Both the position numbers and the translations under genes were made by a program. From contig DJAM01000145.1 in the NCBI GenBank assembly GCA_002429595.1, forward strand, positions 36,797-73,336: DNA of 36,540 nt. Direction: 5' to 3'. How positions within the stretch are numbered: the first letter of the stretch is position 1; the number at the start of each line of letters is the position of its first letter. Below the pieces are notes generated by a model. The model was not told where the DNA came from. It saw nothing but the letters and a program-made list of their open reading frames with translations, and did not search any database. This stretch comes from Coxiellaceae bacterium UBA6002. Lineage in GTDB: Bacteria; Pseudomonadota; Gammaproteobacteria; UBA6002. Positions 1 to 8,100 of the stretch are shown here, one piece after another.

Positions 1-57
1 CCTTCGCGGGAATGACAGAGTTTCGCGGGAATGACAACCGAGCCTTCGTGGGAGTGA
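1..57. repeat. Degenerate palindromic-repeat half units
   Basis: Three tandem partial copies of the CGCGGGAATGAC half of the repeat that recurs in this window. The first two keep CGCGGGAATGAC exactly; the third has CGTGGGAGTGAC. No opposite half is present before the window edge, so the array may extend to the left. Similar units occur near 3660-3810, 9293-9427, 34572-34690 and 36529-36540, always between genes. Confidence 0.75.
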
Positions 58-116
58 CAACCTGACAACTTTCAATCTTTTTCTATACTTAAAAATAATG
101 TGACAGGTAGATTGAA

Positions 117-272
117 ATGCTGGTGTTGATTTTTCTAATACTCTTTATAGCTTTTATCCTTGCGTGGTGTTGCAATCGGATTGCAGCTATCTTTGCTTTT
201 GCCAGTTCTTTCATTCTTGCCAGTGTCTTACTTGCTATTAACATCATTAACCAGATAGCGATTAGCTTGTGA
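117..272 (+). CDS. Small hydrophobic membrane protein upstream of DsbB-like gene
   Basis: An ATG-started ORF of 51 codons, almost wholly hydrophobic, with two likely membrane spans (about residues 2-18 and 23-46) separated by a short polar stretch WCCNR. Its stop TGA (270-272) overlaps the GTG start of the DsbB-like gene (269-271) in a GTGA junction, which implies translational coupling and is the main reason to believe it is real. It resembles in size and position the small DUF5993-type proteins that sit beside dsbB-like genes; that family name comes from memory and has not been checked. A role as a small partner or stabiliser of the DsbB-like protein is an inference. No strong Shine-Dalgarno sequence is visible. 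Confidence 0.6.
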   Translation: MLVLIFLILFIAFILAWCCNRIAAIFAFASSFILASVLLAINIINQIAISL

Positions 273-790
273 AAAGGCGAATGAATAGTAAAGAGATTTT
301 CAGTAGGGTTGAACGGTTGTTTAATGTGATTACCATTTTGGCAATTACTTTGCTCTCCGCGATGGTGATAACTTATGAAACTATTCTAAGAGAAATTCCT
401 TGTACATTATGTTTACTGCAGCACTTGGGTTTTCTATTTATAGCGTTTGGCTTTTTGCTGAATTTGCGATTTGGACTTCGGTCAGAGCATTATGCGATTA
501 TTTTATTCAGCTCAGTATTTACTAATTTTGTTGCGTTACGTTTGATTTCCTTAAGACCGATTGTTGATATCAAATTTAGTAGTTTGCTCTTTGGGTTACA
601 TCTAACGAGCTGGGCATTCATTTGTAGCTTAGCAATCATGATTGCAACCACTTTCTTATTAGGGTGGTCACGGCAAAATGAAGCAGTCCATAGTCAAAAC
701 TCATATTGGGTAACAATTACCCATTCGCTTTTTGCCATATTGGCGTTAATCGTACTGCTGAATCTTGTTTTAATCTTTACTGCGGGTTGA
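269..790 (+). CDS. DsbB-like disulfide bond formation membrane protein
   Basis: 173 residues beginning at GTG; the GTG overlaps the stop of the preceding small ORF. Four membrane spans are apparent (about 18-36, 48-66, 74-94, 108-131), with a fifth at the C terminus (about 147-171). The first periplasmic loop ends in PCTLC (C45, C48), matching the quinone-linked CxxC of DsbB, followed by LLQH where DsbB has an arginine-containing turn. GLHLTSWAF near residue 110 matches the segment before the last span of DsbB-like proteins. DsbB normally reoxidises DsbA through a second periplasmic Cys pair; the only other Cys here (in FICSLA) lies inside a span, so that pair is missing. It could be a divergent quinone-linked oxidase or a non-canonical partner. 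The 3' end overlaps the convergent gene by 14 bases. Confidence 0.75.
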   Translation: MKRRMNSKEIFSRVERLFNVITILAITLLSAMVITYETILREIPCTLCLLQHLGFLFIAFGFLLNLRFGLRSEHYAIILFSSVFTNFVALRLISLRPIVDIKFSSLLFGLHLTSWAFICSLAIMIATTFLLGWSRQNEAVHSQNSYWVTITHSLFAILALIVLLNLVLIFTAG

Positions 791-1124
791 TTTGCGTACA
801 GACACCAACCAAGCTGTAATTAGGTCTAGAACACACAAAGCCTGCCTGGCAATTGAAATTACTTGTACAAGTACCTCCTACGACCCGTCCGGGGACGTTT
901 ACAGGCATCGAAGGTATTTGAGAATTACGTGCTGGTGAGGCTATGACTCCAGTTGCAGTGCTATAAGTGGTTGGGCCGTACGGAGCATAAATGCTTAAAC
1001 AGATTCCTAATAAATTACCAGTTTTGACGCAAACGTTATTTTTAGGGCAGCCACTGTCATTAAAACAGGCATAGGCAGATGGCATAAACAGTAGGAGTAC
1101 AATTAAAGTAAGCTTAGAACTCAT
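777..1124 (-). CDS. Small secreted cysteine-rich protein with two Cys modules
   Basis: 115 residues with a clear signal peptide (about 1-19, cleaved after AYA). The mature part holds two copies of one cysteine pattern: C-x5-C-x5-C-x9-C starting right after the signal peptide, and C-x5-C-x5-C-x10-C near the C terminus, separated by a Pro/Ser/Thr-rich linker of about 43 residues. The even cysteine count and the signal peptide point to an exported protein with two disulfide-bonded knots. A purine-rich ribosome site (AGGAGC) lies about 8 bases before ATG. It converges on and overlaps the DsbB-like gene, so the disulfide machinery next door may be relevant, though this is only context. The layout recalls eukaryotic small Cys-rich secreted modules; no family is assigned. 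Confidence 0.75.
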   Translation of the reverse strand: MSSKLTLIVLLLFMPSAYACFNDSGCPKNNVCVKTGNLLGICLSIYAPYGPTTYSTATGVIASPARNSQIPSMPVNVPGRVVGGTCTSNFNCQAGFVCSRPNYSLVGVCTQINPQ

Positions 1125-1184
1125 AGTCTTATGCTCCTATTATTATTGTTATTATTCCCTCTAACTATAGTTCTTTAAATTGCA

Positions 1185-2684
1185 TTAGGGTTGGTGTGAC
1201 TTAATAAATTCATCCAGTGTCGGCGGGTTTAGTAATCGAGTATTTCTTATATTATTCACATCAGAGTGATCACTTAAATATGTAAACGCTTTAAAAAAAC
1301 TGCCATATCTCGCTGTTACTAATGCATCAACAATATCAGATTGTCCCGTATACTGTGCTGTTCTTATCCAGGTCACATTTCCAGTACGATAGTCTAATTT
1401 ATGCTGATCAATTGCATGAATTTTTTTCCAACTAGGATGTTGGTTCAAATCTGTCATAAACTGTTTTAATTTTTTTATGCGAGTAGGATCATTTTTAGAA
1501 AGCTCGTGAGCATTATTATAAGGTTTTGAAAAAATCTGAGTTGCAAAGATAATTTCTTGAGGGTTCTCTTTAATCATTATGTCGTAGACGTAGAAAAGAA
1601 ATTCCACTGCGTCTTCATCTTTATCTAAATAGACATGAAAATTAGAATCATTGAAAATCCATTGTTTTTTTAGGGTATTAAACCCCAGGCTGATGTAGTG
1701 CGAGGTTCGTTCATGGTAAAACTGTATTGCGATAGCAATAGGATGGGGGAACGAAGGAGCTGTTAAAAATTCGCGAAGACATTTGAAATAACACGCTAAT
1801 TCTGTCCGTGAATAAACACCTGACGTATTTGATAATTCCACCCTGCCCCCGCATGCTCTTAGTTCAAGCGATTCAACTAATGACTGACTCTTTCGAGTGT
1901 TTTGTAAATTTCGCGGGTTTGAACTGACTTCGTTAGGCAAATTTTGATAGACAATTAATTTGTCTAATGTCGCTAAGATGGCAGTTTTATTTGCAGATTT
2001 ATCGATTAACTCTCTTAGTTCATTACCAAGCTCTTCTAATAGGTCGGGACTTTTTAGCATATCTGCAGATGTTGAAACATCTGCCCAATTAAGGCCGGGA
2101 CAAACTTGTTTTGTTGCTGCGACAAACATCCTAAACATATCTTTAAAACGAGCATTGAATGTGCCATAGCCAGCCTCAATTAGGTGGGCTTCAATCGCTG
2201 CGTTGCCGACACCAAGACAGTAGCCCCCCGGATAAGTTGCCCCGAGTGCGTGGATAAATATCATCAGCCATTTGGTAAGAAATAAGGGACAAGGAAGTGA
2301 TTCGATCTCTACTAATCTAGCTAATAAATCGCTATTTGCCTTATCCAATATTCTCCAGTATTGACTAAAGGATAAGGTTAGTTCGACTTGCATTTGTTTA
2401 ATTATGTCTACAACAACGAGGCAAAGATGAGGTTTGTCAGCAATTAGCAAATTGACTAAACAGACTTGTAGCAGTTGAGGTTTTGATTTACAGATTTCGG
2501 AATTGATTAACAAACTTATTACGCCATCGTGACCATTATCTAAAGCGCTAGTAAAAATGTCATTACCAAACTCTTTTATTTCTGCAGGCGTAAAGGGAGG
2601 TTGTGGCAGTAACTTTACGACCATATCAGGTCTAGCCTTTCCTGTTTTAATTAAACTTTCTAATTCGCTTAATCTGCTTTGCAT
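1185..2684 (-). CDS. Hypothetical protein with possible papain-like Cys-His-Asp triad; candidate effector
   Basis: 499 residues, no signal peptide and no membrane spans. Residues about 36-65 look like an ankyrin-type helix pair (SALDNGHDGVISLL), and a similar segment lies near 436-460. In between, GGYCLGVGN (C156) looks like the nucleophile turn at the start of a helix in papain-fold proteases; SHYISLGF (H329) and WIFNDSN (D346) are two strands carrying a His and an Asp 17 residues apart. This Cys, then His, then Asp order and the short His-Asp gap match the C58/YopT-like and related bacterial cysteine protease or acyltransferase folds. That is inference from pattern alone. The soluble, repeat-flanked layout would fit a type IV secreted effector. 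The start codon follows a weak ribosome site (GATAAATC-type, no clear GGAG). It stands alone, 60 bases beyond the Cys-rich gene. Confidence 0.7.
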   Translation of the reverse strand: MQSRLSELESLIKTGKARPDMVVKLLPQPPFTPAEIKEFGNDIFTSALDNGHDGVISLLINSEICKSKPQLLQVCLVNLLIADKPHLCLVVVDIIKQMQVELTLSFSQYWRILDKANSDLLARLVEIESLPCPLFLTKWLMIFIHALGATYPGGYCLGVGNAAIEAHLIEAGYGTFNARFKDMFRMFVAATKQVCPGLNWADVSTSADMLKSPDLLEELGNELRELIDKSANKTAILATLDKLIVYQNLPNEVSSNPRNLQNTRKSQSLVESLELRACGGRVELSNTSGVYSRTELACYFKCLREFLTAPSFPHPIAIAIQFYHERTSHYISLGFNTLKKQWIFNDSNFHVYLDKDEDAVEFLFYVYDIMIKENPQEIIFATQIFSKPYNNAHELSKNDPTRIKKLKQFMTDLNQHPSWKKIHAIDQHKLDYRTGNVTWIRTAQYTGQSDIVDALVTARYGSFFKAFTYLSDHSDVNNIRNTRLLNPPTLDEFIKSHQP

Positions 2685-2871
2685 AAGATTTATCGTTGTC
2701 TACATAAATTATTCATAAAACAACAGTAATAATACAATATTTCGCCATTAAATACCAACAAATTAAGTGTTTTTATTATATCTCTCCAATCCATGCTACA
2801 GGAAAGAGCTTTTAGTTCTGTATAACTCTGGTAAACTACGGGTCAGCGTTAGTTGCTACATCGAGGGAATG

Positions 2872-3651
2872 ATGAATAAAAAGCTTAAGTATCTTGCTCC
2901 TATCTTCATGGCTTGTTCCTTAAATGCTTATGCCTATGGAACAAATGGTGTCATCGAAGTATATGATGACTGCCCTTCTCCTTGCTGTTCTTTGTCGAAT
3001 AACATTAGTGTGAATGGTTTATATTTGGAAGCTAATCTAGGCAATTCCTGGTTTCACATGGATTTACATCGTCCTCCAGTACTTGATTTACCTCCTTTGA
3101 ATGATGGCGAAGTTAGAACGAGCAATTGGTCGTTTGTTCCAGCTATTGGTTATGATTTTTACCCTTGTTCTAGAATTCCTTTGCGATTCGAAGTGAACTA
3201 TCTCTATTGCGATAATAAATTTAGTTTAAGCCCTCTATTTGATGAGGATATCGCACCGGGCTTTGTTGCCAATGATAACTTTCGCGTCTACACCACCATG
3301 TTTGCAGCCTACATTGACTGGCGAAATTGCACTCGTTTCATACCCTTCATTGGTGTCGGCTATGGCTGGACCAATGTCAAAACAACCCATGCCATTATCA
3401 ATACTGCTGTAGCAGATAGCCCTGTTTCTTTTGGAACATCTAAGAATGATGCGGTTTGGGGTGGTTCTTTTGGAACTCGCTTTATGTTCACTTGTCATTT
3501 TTATGGCAATTTACAAGTTCGATTTACCAATATGAAAGCCATTAACTTTAGGAATGCAGCTTCTGCTGTGGCTCTGCCTGGGGATGTTGATTACTTATCG
3601 GATAATGTTCGTGAGACTTCAGTGCTGGTAGGGTTGGCTTACGAGTTTTAA
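2872..3651 (+). CDS. Outer-membrane beta-barrel protein (OmpA/OmpW-like small barrel)
   Basis: About 259 residues when begun at the ATG at 2872. The upstream GAGGGA (2863-2868) gives this start a normal ribosome-site spacing, and the protein then opens with a typical signal peptide (MNKKLKYLAPIFMACSLNAYA). The open frame runs further up to 2767 but that part reads as non-signal sequence. The mature protein has alternating hydrophobic/polar strands with aromatic girdles (VPAIGYDFYP, FEVNYLY, TTMFAAYIDW, FIPFIGVGYGW, FYGNLQVRF) and ends in VLVGLAYEF, a C-terminal Phe beta-signal recognised by the Bam complex. This suggests an 8-stranded barrel. Six or more cysteines in the N-terminal and loop regions are unusual for such barrels. 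Function is unknown; surface or adhesion roles are typical. A repeat hairpin follows the stop. Confidence 0.8.
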   Translation: MNKKLKYLAPIFMACSLNAYAYGTNGVIEVYDDCPSPCCSLSNNISVNGLYLEANLGNSWFHMDLHRPPVLDLPPLNDGEVRTSNWSFVPAIGYDFYPCSRIPLRFEVNYLYCDNKFSLSPLFDEDIAPGFVANDNFRVYTTMFAAYIDWRNCTRFIPFIGVGYGWTNVKTTHAIINTAVADSPVSFGTSKNDAVWGGSFGTRFMFTCHFYGNLQVRFTNMKAINFRNAASAVALPGDVDYLSDNVRETSVLVGLAYEF

Positions 3652-3655
3652 TGAG

Positions 3656-3812
3656 TGTCATTCCCTTTGTCATTCCCACGAAACCTATTTGCCATTCCCC
3701 GCGACGTCTAATTTGTCATTCCCGCGCAGGCGGGAATGACAAATTAGACGTCACGGGAATGGCAAATTAGATTTGCCTGAAATGACAAATAAGCTTCCTG
3801 GCAATGACAGCT
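3656..3812. repeat. Cluster of palindromic repeats between convergent genes
   Basis: At least six copies or part-copies of the GTCATTCCC/GGGAATGAC core, some altered to GCCATTCCC/GGGAATGGC and GAAATGAC/GGCAATGAC. They fill the whole space between the outer-membrane protein and the convergent coiled-coil protein, and abut the latter's stop. The cluster contains the long hairpin given separately and probably ends transcription from both sides. Confidence 0.8.
3687..3767. repeat. Long near-perfect inverted repeat built from nested repeat units
   Basis: The arms 3687-3725 and 3730-3767 pair over about 37 base pairs with one mismatch (3702/3753) and one bulged base, round a four-base loop GCAG. 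The inner part (3703-3725 with 3730-3752) is perfect and holds a GACGTC site on each side. The structure is the ordinary repeat (CCCGCG) inside a second, longer palindrome ending in GCCATTCCC. As RNA it would be a strong stem and could act as a bidirectional terminator, though no U-run follows. Confidence 0.8.
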
Positions 3813-3814
3813 AC

Positions 3815-4942
3815 TTAGTGAATAATCACCACAGACCGCCTGATCGGAGTACAAACAATCTTAGTCACCGGATAAATATAGTAACGAGTCGGATGGTAAC
3901 AGGTGTAAACACCATTTCGCCATTTGCAGATAGTGACGCGTTTATTGACCTTAACTCCCTTATTATAATAAGTCACATAGCGACAAATTCTGCCACGATC
4001 TGACCAGCTATAAGGTTGTATAAACTGCTCACGCCACATGAGGTAACGCAATTCTTGATCTCGTGTTACAGCATCTTGCCATTCACGTTTACGAAGACTA
4101 CGTTCATACCACAAATGTTCTTGAAAGTTACGTTCTTTCTCACTTAACCGAGCTTCGCGATTGCGAAGTTCTAGTTCTCGCAGGCGTAATTCGCGTTCTT
4201 TCAGTTCGCGTTCACGGAATCGTTGCTCATCAAGTTTTGTCTGAGTGAGAGTTACAATTTTCTCTGTCACGGGTACTGGCTTAATGATAGTAGTCGTTAC
4301 CGTAGCGTGTGGTGGATAAACTCGACGGGGTTCAACCACAACTACTTTGGGCGCTTGCTCTACTATCACCGTCTTTGTTTGAGGCTGAAGCGGTAAGTTG
4401 TTAGATCGAGTTGTGATGACGGTTTCTTGTGTTGGCTTAATAGCGGGTTCAATCTGAGAACTCACCTTCGCGCGCTCAGATATAACCACTTCGCGACGTG
4501 CTTGGAATCGAGCCTTAGCCTCTGCTAACCTACGATCTACCTCTGCTTTTCGAGCTTCGTCATTTTTTCGCTCTTCAGCGCGTTGAGCTGCGAGTTGTCG
4601 GACAGCTTCGATTCGGCGGTTTTCCTCGGCTTTGTTAGCTGCAATTAGTCTTGCTTCCTCTGCCTGACGATCTTCTTCTGCTTTTTTAGCAGCAAGTTGC
4701 TTAGATTCCTCAGCTTTGCGCTCTTCTTCGGCTTTTTTTTCAGCTAGTAAGCGTTTTTCTTCTTCCTCTTTCTTAGCTTGTTCAGCACGTTGCATTTCTT
4801 CCTGCGCCTGTTTAGCAGCTGCATCATCGGCACTGGCTTGATTGATAGTCGAAGCGGAAGGATCTCCTTCGTCAGCAAAAGTAACGTGACTTATCCCAAA
4901 AAATAGTATCAACGGCAAACAGGTTTTCGTTATCATTTTCAT
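3815..4942 (-). CDS. Periplasmic coiled-coil protein with basic, aromatic C terminus
   Basis: 375 residues. Signal peptide at 1-23 (cleaved after TFA). Residues about 35-165 are a long Glu/Lys/Ala/Gln-rich helix with repeated blocks such as KKAEEERKAEE, like the helical domain of TolA or the inner-membrane links of secretion systems, but with no N-terminal membrane anchor beyond the signal peptide. A Pro/Val/Thr-rich link (about 165-235) leads to a second charged helix (about 236-300). The last 70 residues are rich in Tyr, Arg, Lys and Cys (RGRICRYVTYY, CKWRNGVYTCYHP), perhaps binding an acidic surface or polymer. AAGGA lies about 8 bases before the start. No known family is recognised; a periplasmic spacer or envelope-binding role is only a guess. 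Confidence 0.7.
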   Translation of the reverse strand: MKMITKTCLPLILFFGISHVTFADEGDPSASTINQASADDAAAKQAQEEMQRAEQAKKEEEEKRLLAEKKAEEERKAEESKQLAAKKAEEDRQAEEARLIAANKAEENRRIEAVRQLAAQRAEERKNDEARKAEVDRRLAEAKARFQARREVVISERAKVSSQIEPAIKPTQETVITTRSNNLPLQPQTKTVIVEQAPKVVVVEPRRVYPPHATVTTTIIKPVPVTEKIVTLTQTKLDEQRFRERELKERELRLRELELRNREARLSEKERNFQEHLWYERSLRKREWQDAVTRDQELRYLMWREQFIQPYSWSDRGRICRYVTYYNKGVKVNKRVTICKWRNGVYTCYHPTRYYIYPVTKIVCTPIRRSVVIIH

Positions 4943-5076
4943 AATTGGATGTCCTTAGTTAAGTTGACCACGGCATTGTATCTGAAAATAGTAACAAGGC
5001 GAGTTGTAGTTACTAATTTTTATAATTTTATTGCTTAAGATTTTATTAAAAGACAAATTTTTAATGTTTTTATTTA

Positions 5077-5105
5077 TTGACCCATGATATATTTGTGCAT
5101 ATTTT
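5077..5105 (+). promoter_or_regulatory. Candidate sigma70 promoter for the 1384-residue protein gene
   Basis: TTGACC (5077-5082) and TATTTT (5100-5105) are 17 bases apart. Transcription would begin near 5112, leaving a leader of about 20 bases that holds the AGAGG ribosome site at 5120-5124, 8 bases before the GTG start at 5133. The -10 matches only four of six consensus bases. Confidence 0.45.
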
Positions 5106-5132
5106 CGAGAAAAGCACCTAGAGGTTTGACAC

Positions 5133-8100
5133 GTGCTGACATTAGATGAAATCAAGCGATATTACCGTGTAAAAAAATTTACTTTCAATGTAAATCGAAA
5201 GGGGAAGCCAGTTGCTCAGACTGTGCATTGTGTTCCGAATGCACTGCATGAACGATATAGTTTTGCACCCTTTGATCGGCTGAAATTAAAAACAGGCCAA
5301 GGCACTTTAATCACCTACGAAAATGAATTCTTGATCTTAGAAGATACAGCCGCGGGTCTTTTGGCTATTGCCATCAACGTTCCACCGTTAACAGCCAAAG
5401 ATCATGGTATCGAAAAATTAGAAAACGACGGATTTGTTCATCCGGCCTTGATCCCAGCTATTAAAATCTTCGATGTGAGAAAACCATTTTTTGGTTATGA
5501 AGGTTTTAAGTATTTTTCGTCAGAGTGGCTTCCTTACGAAAGAACTTTAGGAGATCTCTTAAATCCCTCAAATATCTTAGATATTCATCACTATAGAGCA
5601 AGCCTTGAAGCAGCGATCCTAATGTATGCATCTGCAGCAGAAAAAACACAAGATTGGCCTGCGCGCACTATTTTTAGATTCCGACAGCTCCAGCTGCGCA
5701 CCAAACTGCGCGAATTGGATTCAAGCCCGTTGATTGAAGCTGATGTGCAACAACAAGATCAACTTGAAGCAGAAGTTATTAAACTGTTTCTTCAGTACAT
5801 TGATCCGTTAGAATTTTTTGCATATATCCATCTTAAGGCGACATTATCAGTTGCTGAAATAAAAATGATGGAAACAAAGTTAGATGCTTTGGATGATGAC
5901 CTTAAACGACGTTTAGGGAATGAAACATCAAATGGAAAATTGCGAGAATCTATATTCTCTAGACTCTATACCTTCGGTGGACAAACAACAAATTTAACCT
6001 ACCTAGATTTTTTGTTGAGAGAGCAACAGTTTGTTTTAGCCTATGATTGGTTAGAGCGACAGAATGACAAACCAAAAACAGACGAGGGGCAAAAATTTGT
6101 TGATTTTTATGCTGCACTCGAAAACTTGCAATGTCGAAGGTATCCGCAAAAATTTTATTCTTATCAATGGCTCTCTGCATTACCCGAATCCCCTAGTGAT
6201 TTAGATATTTTTTCCCATGCAGAGTATTTGTTTTTTAATGTTTTGGACAATAATCTAGCGCAAGGTTATTTAACTAGAGCTGAGGCTCTTTATAAACAGG
6301 TTAGTAACAGCAATCGTGTTTTGTTTTTACTTGCTAGGATTCGGTTGCTTCACATTAGAACATTAACGAGGCCGATGAGTGATGAAGTTCTTCACTTACA
6401 ACGTTATAAAGCTGAATTGCTAAAAGAATTATCTAAGCTGGCTTCGCCTGCTGCATTTGATGAACTCTTGCGTATTTATAGACGAAAAGAAACTTCACCT
6501 GAAGTTCGTAGCAAAATTTTAGATACTTTCTGGGGTAATATTGAAAAACTTGGTTCACTTAAAGAAGAAGTAATTGAACTGCTTCTAGATAGAAAATACA
6601 CACCTACTGAAGATATTGCTGATTTTACGACCAGATGTCTTCATGTAACTGAAACTCTTGCCCCTCAAGTACAATCAAGATTGAAACAAAAGTTACTACA
6701 AAATTATTCTTCCAACAGAGTTTCAGTCGCTCATCAGTTTTATGTTGAAAAGAATTGGGATGAAGCTTTGCGCTGGGCAAATTTTATTATGCAGGCGAAT
6801 GAAGATAGTTCTACAGACAGCTTAACCGCTGCTGCGTTAGAACCTTATGCTCTGATCAGCGAAGATGTAAGCACAGAAAATGATTTAATTCGTAATAGGC
6901 TACGATACTATCTTTTTAGACATGCTGTGGCGTCAGATGATGTCGAAACAGCTGATTATTATTACAAAGGTATAGATAATAAAATCCTCGATACAGGAAG
7001 CTTACCAGGATTTATGACGCTAGAAAGTGACTTCAAAAATTTGAAGTACCGCCATCTTTATACCTTAGCAAAAGATCTTGAGTCAGAGTTGAAAAGATGG
7101 CTGACAATTAGATCGTTTGAATACTTTGAGCTTTTTTTACAATTTCAACAATTGTTTGCTAAATTTGAACTCCCAACTACTGATAACTGCGGCGTACAAC
7201 TCGAAGAATTTGAATATGCCCTGAAAGGTATAATCGGTAGCCGCTGGAAAAATATTCAAAATACCAGAAACTCTTATATCTACGATAATATGACCGGTCT
7301 TAATCAAAAATTTGCTGTTTTGGCAAGTGCAATTGATAGAGACCGGAGGTACCATATTTTAATGCCTACTTTAAGAGATGATGATCATAATATTGCAATC
7401 AAAGACTTGGAATTTGGACAATTTATTCTCACGCCGGACAAGAAACAATTTATTCATTTAGGAAATCTTATCTCCAATATGGTTTTACGAATTAATAATG
7501 GGGAATGTAATAGACCTGTATTTCCTTATCCGCTTGCTTACTACAATCATATCACTGAAGTAATGGATGTAACGGAAGAACTTCTGACCGAAGATGAGGT
7601 AAAGGCGCTTTCTTTACTGGTACCACAAGCACCCAGTTTCCTAACACTTGCAAAAAATAGATTAGCTGCAAAAAAAATGACAGCACTTGGTGCTTTTCAA
7701 GAACTCAGGGCTGCCTTATCGCGAGGTGATATTTCTGATGGAAAATATCATTTCGATGATAATGCTGGTGCTGATTCGATGACGGCAGTTGGTAATTTTA
7801 AATGCTGGTTTGAAGCCTTACAACCTGATCAGCGATTAATCATCGAACAACTACCTCGTTTTAATGAAATAAAGACCCGGTTATTTAAATCGCTTGAGAA
7901 AGTTGTGGCAGAAGCGGAGCGAGAGAAAACCGGTGTGAGAAGTTTAAATCAGAATACAAATGATTGTATCAATCTAATCGGGGATATAGTAGATTCATTT
8001 ATTAACACGAATAGAGAAAGACTTAACGCAATAACTTCTGGCACAGGTTTCGTAGCAGATGCGGAATGGGAAGCAGAATGCCATCGATTTATTTCAAGTG

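Noticed and set aside
1..57. Possible CRISPR array
   Set aside because: The units are degenerate, too close together and lack unique spacers; they match the dispersed palindromic repeats.
2767..2871. Longer start of the outer-membrane barrel protein
   Set aside because: It would bury the signal peptide; the ATG at 2872 with GAGGGA upstream is better.
3773..4003. Plus-strand ORF over the end of the coiled-coil gene
   Set aside because: It lies opposite a well-supported gene and begins in repeat sequence.
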